NCBI GenBank assembly: GCA_013202335.1
Contig: JABMQR010000220.1
Coordinates: forward strand, 1-47,348
Source of the DNA: Bacteroidota bacterium
GTDB taxonomy: Bacteria > Spirochaetota > Spirochaetia > JABMQR01
DNA: 47,348 bases
Direction: 5' to 3'
The notes beneath the pieces are model-generated. The model searched no databases. It was given only the letters and a program-made list of their open reading frames with translations, and was not told the origin of the DNA. The translations under genes were made by a program, and so were the position numbers. Positions 33,950-42,531 of this stretch are shown here, piece by piece. The stretch's first letter is position 1. Every line of letters begins with the position of its first letter.

Positions 33950-34795
33950 TTATTTTTCTATAACTGCACTATTTCTCTCTGATCGTAGTGCAGTTTTTGA
34001 GTATATCCAGCAAATAATAAAAATCAGGGTAAGCACTATAACGATGGAAGGTCCTGATGCAAAATCCAGATAGTATGAGCCGTAAAATCCCACTATAGTG
34101 GCAATCACTGAAAAGACAATCGATAGAGTTATTATCTTACTAAGCTTTCTGGATACCAGGGAGGCTGCAGCTGCCGGCGTTACCAGTAGTGCAAGCACAA
34201 GTACAATCCCAACGGTCTGAACTGCCATCACCGTAGTAAGGGCAAGTGCACCAAGAAGACCATACCGAATAAGTTCAGGTGATAATCCGATAGCTGCTGA
34301 ATGAGAAGGGTCAAAACTGGTTACCAATAGTTCTTTATAGAAAAGGGCTGTGGCTAAAACCACTATACCGGCAACAACGCTCATAATAATAAGATCTGTC
34401 CTGTTTACCCCAAGAATATTACCAAAAAGAATATGATTAAGGTCCTGAAAAGCTGCAACCTTGCTCATCATCAAAATACCTAAAGCAAACAACCCGGCAA
34501 ACATTACACCAATAGCGGTATCTTCCCGAAGTTTTCCCCGTCGTGAAATAAGACCTATCCCTACTACAGCAATTACAGAAGCCCCAAGTGCTCCGGCAAA
34601 AAAGCTGAATCCGAGAATGTAGGCTAATACAATTCCCGGTAAAATGGAATGAGCCATTGCATCACCAGCGAAAGCCATCCCCCGCCAAACAACAAAAGCG
34701 CTTAACATAGCACAGGAAATTGATGCCAGCATCCCGGCTATGAGTCCACGAACAACAAATCCATACGTCAGCGGTTCAATCAACCATTCAACCAT
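33950..34795 (-). CDS. znuB: metal ABC transporter permease (ZnuB-like)
   Basis: The 281-residue membrane protein of the ABC-3 (ZnuB/MntB) family has about eight to nine segments. Conserved blocks include GDAMAHSILPGIVLAYILG near residue 45 and LALLVTPAAAASLVSRKLSK. It forms the membrane channel of the Zn/Mn importer. Its start overlaps the ATPase gene by 16 bp, so it is translationally coupled as the last gene of the operon. Metal choice between zinc and manganese cannot be fixed from this subunit. Confidence 0.92.
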   Translation of the reverse strand: MVEWLIEPLTYGFVVRGLIAGMLASISCAMLSAFVVWRGMAFAGDAMAHSILPGIVLAYILGFSFFAGALGASVIAVVGIGLISRRGKLREDTAIGVMFAGLFALGILMMSKVAAFQDLNHILFGNILGVNRTDLIIMSVVAGIVVLATALFYKELLVTSFDPSHSAAIGLSPELIRYGLLGALALTTVMAVQTVGIVLVLALLVTPAAAASLVSRKLSKIITLSIVFSVIATIVGFYGSYYLDFASGPSIVIVLTLIFIICWIYSKTALRSERNSAVIEK

Positions 34796-35589
34796 TGACG
34801 CTCCTCCGGTTTCCCATGAAACTCAAACCCGTAAGCACGGGCAATATTCTCGGCTGTAAGAACTTCTGAAACGGTTCCGTCAGCAATAATCTCAGAATCA
34901 AGAAAAAGTGCTCTGCTGAAATGCACCGGAAGAATACCAAGGTCGTGAGTACTCATGACTGCAGTTTTTCCCTCATCAGAAAGCTTCTCAAGGGTATGGA
35001 AAATTAATTCCTGAGTGCTGATATCAACATGATTTAAGGGTTCATCGAGAAGAAGCAGATCCGCATCATGAGCCAGGGTTCTGGCAATCATTACCCGCTG
35101 CTGCTGACCTCCGGAAAGATCCCCTATCTGTTTATCTGCAAGATGCGTGATACCCATCATCTCCATCGCTTTTTCGACAGCTTCAAGATCTTCCTTTTTC
35201 GGTCTTTTCATCCAGCCTATATGAACATACCGCCCCATTAGTACAACCTGTCGAACGTTTACAGGAAAGCCCCAGTCCACAGATGAACGCTGCGGAACAA
35301 TTGCCACACGATGGCGGCAGGAGGTTGCTTTATGTCCATATACCGATATTGATCCTGCCTGCAGGGGTTCCAGACCGATAATGAGTTTAAGAAGCGTAGA
35401 TTTTCCTGACCCGTTTGGACCAACCAAAGCCACACGTTCTCCCGGCATAATACTGACAGATACTGTTTTTAGTGCATCTGCCGCAGTACCTGGATATCTA
35501 AAATTTAAGTCCTGAATGTCCAGTGCCGGTACTTCAGGCTCTCTCGGCATGGTACACCGACCGCCGTACAGTAAGTTGTGTGTATGCAC
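34780..35589 (-). CDS. znuC: metal ABC transporter ATPase (ZnuC-like)
   Basis: The 269-residue ATPase has Walker A GPNGSGKSTLL, signature LSGGQQQRV, Walker B LLLLDEPLNHVD and switch His in MSTHDLG. It powers the importer. GTG at 35589 is chosen because GGGGG lies 8 nt upstream, which gives an N-terminus with two His (MHTHNLLYGG); an internal ATG (MPREPEVP) is the alternative. The gap from the binding-protein gene is 3 bp. Confidence 0.92.
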   Translation of the reverse strand: MHTHNLLYGGRCTMPREPEVPALDIQDLNFRYPGTAADALKTVSVSIMPGERVALVGPNGSGKSTLLKLIIGLEPLQAGSISVYGHKATSCRHRVAIVPQRSSVDWGFPVNVRQVVLMGRYVHIGWMKRPKKEDLEAVEKAMEMMGITHLADKQIGDLSGGQQQRVMIARTLAHDADLLLLDEPLNHVDISTQELIFHTLEKLSDEGKTAVMSTHDLGILPVHFSRALFLDSEIIADGTVSEVLTAENIARAYGFEFHGKPEERQWLNG

Positions 35590-35592
35590 AAT

Positions 35593-36612
35593 CTATTCCC
35601 CCAAACCTTTCATGATTTGTTCTGTATTATATCGGAGAAAATCGAGGTAGGTATCACCCCGCTCTCCTGATGAGGTTAAGGACCCGGTTAATGTCGGCAG
35701 AATCATCACATTTGTCCCGGCTTCAGCAACAACTGTCTCTGCTAATTTCTGAAGGCCTTCGGAAGCAGTCCTTCCAACAAAAAGAGCCGGAACATGATTC
35801 TCCTGGATGAGTTTAACCAAACCCGCAACAGCTTTGGGTGAAGGTTCCGCATTATCGGTAGTCCCCGGAATCAAAGCGCCAATTGTAGTAAATCCGTATG
35901 CATCTGCAAAATAGTTGAACATCTGATGATCCAGAATTAACATACGATTCTCTTCGGGCAGCAAGTCAACCTGTTCTTTGATATAGGCATCCATTTCAGC
36001 TAATTCCGCAATATAGGACTCTCCGTTTTCCCGATAACTATCAGCATGCTGCGGATCTGCACTGGATAATACAGCCATCATATTTTTCACCCAGTGGATG
36101 ACATTATTGGGATCCATCCAGACATGCGGATCACCGTGCTCGTGCTCGTGCTCGTGCTCGTGAACCTCTTTATCATCGCCACTGGCAACTTCACCCGTAA
36201 AACTCAAAAGAGAAAGTCCGCTTGATACGGGAACTATATATCCTGCTGCCGCAGCCTGAATAACATCAAGAAGGTTTTCCTCAAGATCAAACCCATTGAC
36301 AAATATGAGATCCGCCTTTTCAACAGACCGGAGATTTCCCGGTACCGGTTCAAAGCTGTGCGGATTCTGTCCCGGGATCATAAGAACTTCAATATCTGCA
36401 GCATCGCCGGCAACATGTGACAAAACATCACCAATTATGGTTGTGGATGCGATCAGCTGCAGTTTCTCCCCTGCCTGCAGGGTAATTTGCGGGATGTCAG
36501 GAATTGTATTGATGGTATTGGCAGAACTCTCACCCTCACTCTTTCCCCTTGCAGAGATACTGAATATAAATATGAGAAGTAATGGTAAATATAGTATGAT
36601 AATTTTTTTCAT
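35593..36612 (-). CDS. znuA: zinc/manganese ABC transporter binding protein (ZnuA-like)
   Basis: The protein has a hydrophobic signal peptide (MKKIIILYLPLLLIFIFSIS) and the cluster A-I metal-binding fold. Likely metal ligands are the His in GQNPHSFEP and in GDPHVWMDP, a His in ILDHQMFNYFADAY, and an acidic residue near the C-terminus. An alternating His-Glu loop (HEHEHEHEHG) precedes the second ligand; such loops are typical of zinc-specific ZnuA proteins and help capture metal. I start at ATG 36612 (340 codons including stop). It follows the small regulator gene without a gap. Confidence 0.92.
   Translation of the reverse strand: MKKIIILYLPLLLIFIFSISARGKSEGESSANTINTIPDIPQITLQAGEKLQLIASTTIIGDVLSHVAGDAADIEVLMIPGQNPHSFEPVPGNLRSVEKADLIFVNGFDLEENLLDVIQAAAAGYIVPVSSGLSLLSFTGEVASGDDKEVHEHEHEHEHGDPHVWMDPNNVIHWVKNMMAVLSSADPQHADSYRENGESYIAELAEMDAYIKEQVDLLPEENRMLILDHQMFNYFADAYGFTTIGALIPGTTDNAEPSPKAVAGLVKLIQENHVPALFVGRTASEGLQKLAETVVAEAGTNVMILPTLTGSLTSSGERGDTYLDFLRYNTEQIMKGLGE
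36136..36162 (+). repeat. hexanucleotide repeat encoding the His-Glu loop
   Basis: GTGCTC is repeated four times plus GTG. It encodes alternating Glu and His on the minus strand. Gain or loss of a unit keeps the frame, so the metal-capturing loop length can drift. Confidence 0.85.
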
Positions 36613-36618
36613 TCTCAA

Positions 36619-36894
36619 TTAAGCCCCCTTTGACTTTTTTTCAAAATCACATACAAGGCGTGTCTCATTGCAATCATTACACTCTTCAATATGATGATGC
36701 GAGAGAAAATCATTCCAGTGATCCTGCTGGGACTCTGAAAGAATACCGCTTCCCTGGCAAACGGGGCAGGTATTTCCAAGAGCCGCTAATATAGCATCAC
36801 GGATAAATGCAGATCGGTTCTCTACCCCGGACATGGCCTGAGACATCTTTTCATCAACTTTAAAAGTAATTATCTCTTCTTTTCTCTTCTGCAT
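36619..36894 (-). CDS. small ribbon-helix-helix protein with Cys/His metal motif
   Basis: This is a 91-residue protein. Its N-terminus looks like a ribbon-helix-helix DNA-binding domain (EEIITFKVDEKMSQAM, then SAFIRDAILAAL), and its C-terminus holds two CxxC pairs and a His cluster (CPVCQGSG, then LSHHHIEECNDCNETRLVC). It is the first gene of the znu operon, with the palindrome TATTACAAAGTAATA over its promoter. I infer an autoregulated metal sensor for the importer, in place of Zur or MntR. The ATG at 36894 is preferred; a GTG four codons upstream is possible. Confidence 0.72.
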   Translation of the reverse strand: MQKRKEEIITFKVDEKMSQAMSGVENRSAFIRDAILAALGNTCPVCQGSGILSESQQDHWNDFLSHHHIEECNDCNETRLVCDFEKKSKGA

Positions 36895-36920
36895 TACAAC
36901 ATCCACCTCGATCCAAACGG

Positions 36921-36935
36921 TATTACAAAGTAATA
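36921..36935. promoter_or_regulatory. operator palindrome of the znu operon
   Basis: TATTAC-AAA-GTAATA is a perfect 6-3-6 palindrome overlapping the end of the -10 hexamer and the expected start of transcription. This is the expected place for a repressor such as the ribbon-helix-helix protein. Confidence 0.65.
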
Positions 36936-36961
36936 ATACTGCTGAATAGAGCCATCGTCAA
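36933..36961 (-). promoter_or_regulatory. sigma-70 promoter of the znu operon
   Basis: TTGACG (36956-36961) and TATTAT (36933-36938) are 17 nt apart on the minus strand. The regulator start codon is about 39 nt downstream of the -10 box. Confidence 0.8.
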
Positions 36962-36991
36962 TGAGTATAAAAATGTAATTGGTTTTAGAAA

Positions 36992-37423
36992 TCAGGCTAG
37001 TTTTTCATCCCGAACAAATTGAAGTACCCGTTCTTTGATCATTTCCCGAATTTCCCGGGTTTGATCAAGTACGCTATCCCCCTTCAGCGCTGAGGGATCG
37101 GGGAACGGCCAGTGTAATCTCATGGAATTTCCGGGATAGATCGGACAGCGCTCATTTGCTTCATCGCTGCAGACCGTTATCACATAATCGTATGATTTTG
37201 CCTGATCAAGCAGATCAAATGCGCTCCGGGTCTTTTTATCCGATATATCAATTCCCTCTTCCAGAAGAACAGCAACGACATTTGGGTTCAGGTTCCCCGG
37301 CTCTAATCCGGCACTCTCAACAAAAACGGGTTCATTTGAAAATTTACGAATATATTCTTCAGCCATCTGACTCCGGGCACTATTATGGACACAAATGACC
37401 AGTACTCTTTTACTTAAACTCAT
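36992..37423 (-). CDS. arsC: arsenate reductase, thioredoxin-coupled type
   Basis: The 143-residue protein has the low-molecular-weight phosphatase fold. The arsenate-binding loop is C11-VHNSA-R17 (CVHNSARS). The two further cysteines of the disulfide relay are C85 and C93 (VITVCSDEANERCPIYPG), as in the S. aureus-type enzyme, and HWPFPDPS carries the general acid Asp. It reduces arsenate to arsenite for export. It follows acr3 after 9 bp. The thioredoxin at 17150 could be its electron donor, but that is only a guess. Confidence 0.95.
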   Translation of the reverse strand: MSLSKRVLVICVHNSARSQMAEEYIRKFSNEPVFVESAGLEPGNLNPNVVAVLLEEGIDISDKKTRSAFDLLDQAKSYDYVITVCSDEANERCPIYPGNSMRLHWPFPDPSALKGDSVLDQTREIREMIKERVLQFVRDEKLA

Positions 37424-37432
37424 AAAAACTCC

Positions 37433-38524
37433 TCATACTGTAGCCTTTTTCTCGACCTTCCCCCCACTTTCAGCGGGAAACCAGTGTTGTGTGGCATTGG
37501 CAATCCTGACAAGAGTCAGCATAACCGGTACTTCAACCAGCACTCCGACAACAGTCGCGAGAGCTGCCCCGGATTCCAATCCAAAAAGAGAGACGGCTAC
37601 TGCCACTGCAAGCTCGAAAAAGTTACTGGCTCCAATCATCCCTGCCGGTGCTGCTACGGAAAATGGAAGTTTCCAGAATCGTGCCCACATATATGCTATA
37701 AAAAATATCAGAACTGTTTGAATGACTAGCGGTACGGCGATCAGCAGAATATGCAGAGGATTCTGCAGGAGAGTCTCTCCCTGGAAAGAGAAGAGAATAA
37801 TCAGGGTCAGGAGTAGCCCGGTAATGCAGATACCATTGAATTTTCCGAGAAATACTGTTTTGAAATAGGTTTCCCCTCTCTTCCCAATCACCCTCTTCCG
37901 TACAAGAAACCCCATCGCAAGAGGAATAACCACAAAAAGGGCTACTGAGAGGAAAAGGGTATCATAAGGAACTTTGATATTGCTGATACCAAGAAGCAGG
38001 GCCACTATAGGGGTAAAGGCGATGAGGATTATCAGGTCATTAACAGCAACCTGCAGTACGGTATACTCAGGATTCCCTTTTGTCAGATGACTCCAGACAA
38101 ATACCATAGCGGTACAGGGGGCTGCTCCCAGTAAAACGGCACCGGCAAGGTACTCTTTTGCCAGGGCTGTCGGAACAATATTTTTGAATATTACCAGGAA
38201 AAACAGCGCAAAAATCCCATACATGGTAAACGGCTTGATAAGCCAGTTTGTAGTTAGCGTAATTGCAAGCCCTTTCGGCTGTCTGACGTGCCGGCCAATA
38301 CTGGAAAAATCAACTTTCAGCATCATAGGGAAAATCATAATCCAGATTAGCAGGGCAATAGGAATTGAGACTTTAGCATACTCAAGCTTGCTCAGGAATT
38401 CCGGGATTCCCGGAAGGAATCTTCCAATCGCAACTCCAAGAGCTATGCAGAGAATAACCCAGATTGTGAGGTATTTCTCAAAAAATCCTATTTCGGATGT
38501 TTGTTTGGTATGTTCTTTACTCAT
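37433..38524 (-). CDS. acr3: arsenite efflux transporter (ACR3 family)
   Basis: The 363-residue membrane protein has ten segments and ACR3 hallmarks: WIMIFPMMLKVDFSSIG, AAPCTAMVFVWSHLTKGNP with the essential Cys, and GMIGASNFFELAVAVAVSLFG. It exports arsenite made by ArsC. The ATG at 38524 (MSKEHTKQ) has AGGAG 6 nt upstream; the 42-residue upstream extension is rejected. It is transcribed divergently from arsR through a shared control region. Confidence 0.95.
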   Translation of the reverse strand: MSKEHTKQTSEIGFFEKYLTIWVILCIALGVAIGRFLPGIPEFLSKLEYAKVSIPIALLIWIMIFPMMLKVDFSSIGRHVRQPKGLAITLTTNWLIKPFTMYGIFALFFLVIFKNIVPTALAKEYLAGAVLLGAAPCTAMVFVWSHLTKGNPEYTVLQVAVNDLIILIAFTPIVALLLGISNIKVPYDTLFLSVALFVVIPLAMGFLVRKRVIGKRGETYFKTVFLGKFNGICITGLLLTLIILFSFQGETLLQNPLHILLIAVPLVIQTVLIFFIAYMWARFWKLPFSVAAPAGMIGASNFFELAVAVAVSLFGLESGAALATVVGVLVEVPVMLTLVRIANATQHWFPAESGGKVEKKATV

Positions 38525-38621
38525 ATCAATCTCCTGTCCCTTCTCAATCAATCCGCTAAGAGAACTTCGGCACTTTGTATAATCTGCCGCTCCTTCTGCG
38601 TAACATTTCGTCATATAGCTA

Positions 38622-38650
38622 AATATAGTAAGAATGGATTGATTTTTCAA
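38622..38650 (-). promoter_or_regulatory. promoter of acr3-arsC
   Basis: On the minus strand TTGAAA (38645-38650) and TATATT (38622-38627) are spaced by 17 nt. The -35 box lies inside the palindrome listed next. Confidence 0.7.
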
Positions 38651-38653
38651 TCC
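38636..38653. promoter_or_regulatory. probable ArsR operator
   Basis: GGATTGA and TCAATCC form a perfect 7-bp inverted repeat around TTTT. It covers the acr3 -35 box and contains the TTGA/TCAA halves usual in ArsR sites. Confidence 0.6.
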
Positions 38654-38691
38654 CCAACAGGGGCATTGATCCAGGCTGCTTTCTTAATAAT

Positions 38692-38721
38692 CTTGATTTT
38701 TGAAATTGCCTCAGGTATTAT
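38692..38721 (+). promoter_or_regulatory. promoter of arsR (leaderless type)
   Basis: TTGATT (38693-38698) and TATTAT (38716-38721) are 17 nt apart. The ATG comes 6 nt after the -10 box. The GAGG next to the ATG is too close to act as a ribosome site. Confidence 0.55.
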
Positions 38722-38727
38722 TGAGGT

Positions 38728-39075
38728 ATGAAAAAAGTACTTCTGCAATTCAAAGCCTTAGGGGATGAGAACAGATTCCGGATATTCATGATGCTGAGGG
38801 TGCGGTCCCTCTGTGTCTGTGAAATACTGGAGGTTCTGGATATAGCAGGAGGCACCCTGTCCAATCATTTAAAAATTCTCCATCATGCCGGTCTGATCCA
38901 CCAAAAGAGAGAGGGGCGCTGGATTGTCTATTTTTTGGTTGAGTCCATCGATCAAAGACTGCTTGCCTATATCGACCACAATCTGGAGGATCCGGAAGTC
39001 CTCAATAAGGATAGAGATACTGTCCTTGGGCTCTCCAGAGAGGTATGTTCAGCTTCCCGGGCAGCCAAAGACTGA
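38728..39075 (+). CDS. arsR: ArsR-family arsenic-sensing repressor
   Basis: The 115-residue winged-helix protein carries C29-V30-C31 (SLCVCEIL), which with a nearby third ligand binds arsenite in classic ArsR proteins. The recognition helix follows (GGTLSNHLKILHHAGLI). It should release the acr3-arsC promoter when arsenite binds. The gene is divergent from acr3. Its C-terminal tail holds one further Cys (EVCSAS). It ends 36 bp from the convergent pheT gene. Confidence 0.93.
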   Translation: MKKVLLQFKALGDENRFRIFMMLRVRSLCVCEILEVLDIAGGTLSNHLKILHHAGLIHQKREGRWIVYFLVESIDQRLLAYIDHNLEDPEVLNKDRDTVLGLSREVCSASRAAKD

Positions 39076-39110
39076 AAAGCCGGATTCATATCCTTCCGCT
39101 CGGCAGTTGT

Positions 39111-40814
39111 TTATTCAGCTTTCAGCAGAAGATCCAGATCTATTTCACATACAACAGTCGGCATTTGGACTCCCCAGTTTTCAAGAACTACCGGATGTAC
39201 TTCCCCAAAAACACCAACCTTGCGGCCTTCTACCTCTATCGCGGCACAGCGTCCGGGAATAAACTTCGGGTTATTAAGCTCTTTCTGCGTATACTCTTTT
39301 TTCAGGTAGTACATAACCGCTGAAACGGTGCTGTTTATCTGATTAAAACCCACTTCTGAGTCAGCTGTCATAAATCCCAGTGTATTTCTTGTAACGGTGC
39401 CTGAATTGTCATTATCATCCAGAAAGGCCACTTTTCCTACTTCAAAAATATTGTGAGGATAGACGGCATTTCCTGATACACTCTCAGACTGCATCATTGA
39501 TGGGATAATTGATGCCCTGACAAACTCGTAATTTTCTGTCATGGGATTAGCTATCTGAATATACTCTGAACCGTCAACATTCATCTTTGTAATATAGTCC
39601 TTCCTGGATCCAAGATAATTGTACATCATCTCCTGAAAACCAAGACCGATCATAATATCTTTAACTTTTCGTGCAAACTCCTCTTCTTTGGTAAGTCTGC
39701 CGAAGGTAAATGAGTCCGGCATAACCGGTGCGAATTTTTCCATGCCATGTCCAATCAGGACATCCTCAATTATATCCACGGGATGAAGAAAGTCGTTCCG
39801 GTATTCAGGTATGGTAACAAAGATGGAACCATCATCATAAATAGCATACACCCCCATTCTCCGGAGAGCTTCTACGGCCTCTTCCGGGCTTAGTTCCATT
39901 CCAAGAAGTTTATTGATATAGGTAAGTTCTGCTGCTACGGGTTCCTGGAAATAATAGGGTGTAACCACCTCATTCCCGAATTCTGTCTCGTAGGGATAGA
40001 CAACTTTCACCGGAAGGATGGTAAAGCCGGCATCCGCGAGGTCACAGGCTATAATTGATGCTGCAAGAATCAGGTCTTTATGCACCGTACCTGTCAACTC
40101 AATAAACAGTTCACTGTCACCCACCAGAACAGCTCCTATTTTGGCACTGTTTATAACCGGCGGATAGCTGAGAACCTGTCCTACAGAGTCTGCAAGAAAC
40201 GGGAAAAGCGGAAATCCGGATACAATAGGACCGAACTCTTTCCCTTTCGGATGCTGTTCATTAATTTCTCTTAGTGAAAGCTCCTGTTCCATCTGCAGCG
40301 GAACAAACTTTGTGGTGTCCGGATCGGCGGCGGTGTATTTAACCGGATAGGTTATCAGGTCATTTCGATAGACTCCCATTGCAATCGAGTGTCTTTTTCG
40401 TCCAAAATTCCAGCACAACTTTTCCTGAGTCTGAATAATATCTTTCAGAACGGTATCATCAACCTTTTTCCCGGTAACTGCAAAAGCCGTGATAAAAGGT
40501 CTTATATCTTTAAGATTCGGGTCTACCTCAACAATACGATTGCCGTACTCGAACTCTTCTTCTTCGTTTGAGAAAAAATCATAAAAAGGAGGCTTACTTC
40601 CTGTGTAGGTCCGAAGCTGTCGAACCAGTCCGGCAGATGACCAGAGATCCGGTCTGTTTGTATCGTTCAGCTCAATTTTTAAAATTCCTGCATCTTCATC
40701 CTTCCCGTCAAGCTCAGCTTTTGCTGATGGAAGGATCTCCTCCAGCTGTTCATCTGTATAGGTTTGTCCAATATTTTGGTAAAATGTCTCTGTAAGTACT
40801 TCAATTTTCGGCAT
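39111..40814 (-). CDS. pheT: phenylalanyl-tRNA synthetase beta subunit, archaeal/eukaryotic type
   Basis: At 567 residues it is far shorter than the about 790-residue bacterial PheT and lacks the N-terminal tRNA-binding (EMAP-like) domain, fitting the archaeal form that spirochaetes carry. B5- and catalytic-like regions are visible (LLGMELSPEEAVEALRRMGV, then GFQEMMYNYLGSRKD). The gene starts one base after the pheS stop, with GGAGGGG inside the end of pheS as ribosome site. It charges tRNA-Phe as part of an alpha2beta2 enzyme. Confidence 0.95.
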   Translation of the reverse strand: MPKIEVLTETFYQNIGQTYTDEQLEEILPSAKAELDGKDEDAGILKIELNDTNRPDLWSSAGLVRQLRTYTGSKPPFYDFFSNEEEEFEYGNRIVEVDPNLKDIRPFITAFAVTGKKVDDTVLKDIIQTQEKLCWNFGRKRHSIAMGVYRNDLITYPVKYTAADPDTTKFVPLQMEQELSLREINEQHPKGKEFGPIVSGFPLFPFLADSVGQVLSYPPVINSAKIGAVLVGDSELFIELTGTVHKDLILAASIIACDLADAGFTILPVKVVYPYETEFGNEVVTPYYFQEPVAAELTYINKLLGMELSPEEAVEALRRMGVYAIYDDGSIFVTIPEYRNDFLHPVDIIEDVLIGHGMEKFAPVMPDSFTFGRLTKEEEFARKVKDIMIGLGFQEMMYNYLGSRKDYITKMNVDGSEYIQIANPMTENYEFVRASIIPSMMQSESVSGNAVYPHNIFEVGKVAFLDDNDNSGTVTRNTLGFMTADSEVGFNQINSTVSAVMYYLKKEYTQKELNNPKFIPGRCAAIEVEGRKVGVFGEVHPVVLENWGVQMPTVVCEIDLDLLLKAE

Positions 40815-42353
40815 TTATTTACCCCTCCTCATTCGGACACTCTCGATATCCGGTGTGAATAACTCCCGCAGGTCGTTCAGACCAAGATGCATCAGCGCCA
40901 TTCGGTCGATTCCCAGGCCCCATGCAAGAACCGGCACATCTATTCCCATTGCCCTGGTCACTTCAGGACGGAAAATTCCGCTTCCGCCAAGTTCAAACCA
41001 GCCGAGAACCGGGTGTTTTATATGTACTTCAATTGATGGTTCGGTAAACGGAAAGTATCCGGGAACATACCGTACTTCCTCTGCTCCGGCTATCTCCTCT
41101 GCGAACATTTTCAGGAGGCCGAGCAGGGTTCGGAGATTAACATCCTCTCCCAGAACAATTCCCTCAGTCTGGTAAAAATCAGCACCGTGGGTTGCATCAA
41201 CCTGATCATATCTGAAACAGCGTGCTACTCCGAAGTATTTCCCGGGAATTTTTGCTTTCGGTAATTGTTTTGCAGAGAGCACGGTACCCTGGCTTCTCAT
41301 AACCTGTCTCCGCGTAAAATCACGGTCAAATTCATATCCCCAACCACGACTGCCGGTATCCCACCCATTCTCATGAGTTGCGGCAACCTGGTCCAGATAC
41401 GGCTGTTCAATCTCTTTTGCATGAGAAGGGTTTTTAATATAGTAGACATCGTGAATATCACGGGCACTATGAAACTGCGGCATAAATAACGCATCACCAT
41501 TCCAGAACTCATTCTCAACCAGCGGGCCATCAAATTCTTCAAACCCGAGTGAGGCAAGTTTATCTTTCACCCACTGCAGGTACTCCCCATAAGGGTTTCG
41601 CCTGCCAAGCAGGACTCTGCCCGGAGGACTGTTCAGGCTATAGCTTCTGAATGATTTATCTTTCCAGCTGCCTGCAGCAAGCATATCCTGCGTAACAGCA
41701 CCTAATTCCTCACCGGTAATATGTTTCTCTTTCAGGACTCCCGAGGTTTCGGTTCCTGCAGGAGTAAGTACATAGATAATCTCCTCACGCTCAGCAAGTC
41801 TGAATGGGGCACCGGCAGCTCCACGTTTTTTACTGATACCCTGGAGAACCTTTTTTTCTTCTTCAGTCAGGTCAACTTCTTCAAGCGGGCCTTGTGATCC
41901 GCGCATAACCAGCTTTCTGGCTAAAAGCAGATCTGGTGGAAGTATTTTTTCACGGATTTCAGCCATTTTTTCAGCGTTCATACCAAAAATGCCCTGTTTT
42001 GAGAGTTTTCCGAAGGCGGATCCTACATCACTTTTATCAAGCCCCAGCATCTCTGCTATTTTTGGAAGTGGAAGAGCTCCGTGCTCCTGAAGAAGGTTGA
42101 ACACTCTTTCAGCGGGAAACCCAATCTCATTAAAGGCTTTGCCCAGTTCTGTCAGTTCATATTGGATCCGGTTTATCCGATCTGTTTCTATGATAAGTTC
42201 TTTGGCTACAAGCCAGCTAAATGCCTGATTGCATTGACCCAGCTTATACCCAAGTTCTGTAATAATTCTCTCTGCTGTTAACTGTTCGCCCTCTTTAACA
42301 TGCAAAAGCACCCTGATTTCCAGCGGATGCAGACTTTTTACATCAATTTCCAT
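40815..42353 (-). CDS. pheS: phenylalanyl-tRNA synthetase alpha subunit, archaeal/eukaryotic type
   Basis: The 512-residue subunit has N-terminal winged-helix repeats (LHPLEIRVLLHVKEGEQLTA to about residue 160), characteristic of archaeal/eukaryotic PheS and absent from the shorter bacterial form. The class II catalytic domain follows with motif 2 around VARCFRYDQVDATH and motif 3 GLGIDRMALM. The ATG at 42353 (MEIDVKSL) has AGGAGA 9 nt upstream. It is the first gene of pheST. Confidence 0.95.
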   Translation of the reverse strand: MEIDVKSLHPLEIRVLLHVKEGEQLTAERIITELGYKLGQCNQAFSWLVAKELIIETDRINRIQYELTELGKAFNEIGFPAERVFNLLQEHGALPLPKIAEMLGLDKSDVGSAFGKLSKQGIFGMNAEKMAEIREKILPPDLLLARKLVMRGSQGPLEEVDLTEEEKKVLQGISKKRGAAGAPFRLAEREEIIYVLTPAGTETSGVLKEKHITGEELGAVTQDMLAAGSWKDKSFRSYSLNSPPGRVLLGRRNPYGEYLQWVKDKLASLGFEEFDGPLVENEFWNGDALFMPQFHSARDIHDVYYIKNPSHAKEIEQPYLDQVAATHENGWDTGSRGWGYEFDRDFTRRQVMRSQGTVLSAKQLPKAKIPGKYFGVARCFRYDQVDATHGADFYQTEGIVLGEDVNLRTLLGLLKMFAEEIAGAEEVRYVPGYFPFTEPSIEVHIKHPVLGWFELGGSGIFRPEVTRAMGIDVPVLAWGLGIDRMALMHLGLNDLRELFTPDIESVRMRRGK

Positions 42354-42519
42354 GAATTGTTTTCTCCTGTGCATTCCAAATACTGCATAAGTAACGGTGA
42401 TTGTGGTTGTATTTGTGCGACCATTCTACTGATATCACAGGAAAAATTAAAGACGTACGGGTCTTTTTCTGAACAGATGATCAGGTTTATTTTATTAACC
42501 AAATTCTGACAGTATCTGC

Positions 42520-42525
42520 TATAAT
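42520..42525 (+). promoter_or_regulatory. -10 element of the alkyltransferase-like gene (leaderless type)
   Basis: A perfect TATAAT ends 6 nt before the ATG at 42532. There is no Shine-Dalgarno, so transcription would begin at or next to the start codon. The -35 region is weak. Confidence 0.5.
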
Positions 42526-42531
42526 AAATTC

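Noticed and set aside
42441..42466. AAAGAC/GTCTTT hairpin upstream of pheS as a possible attenuator
   Set aside because: The stem is only 6 bp, and no leader peptide with Phe codons or T-box-like structure is visible.
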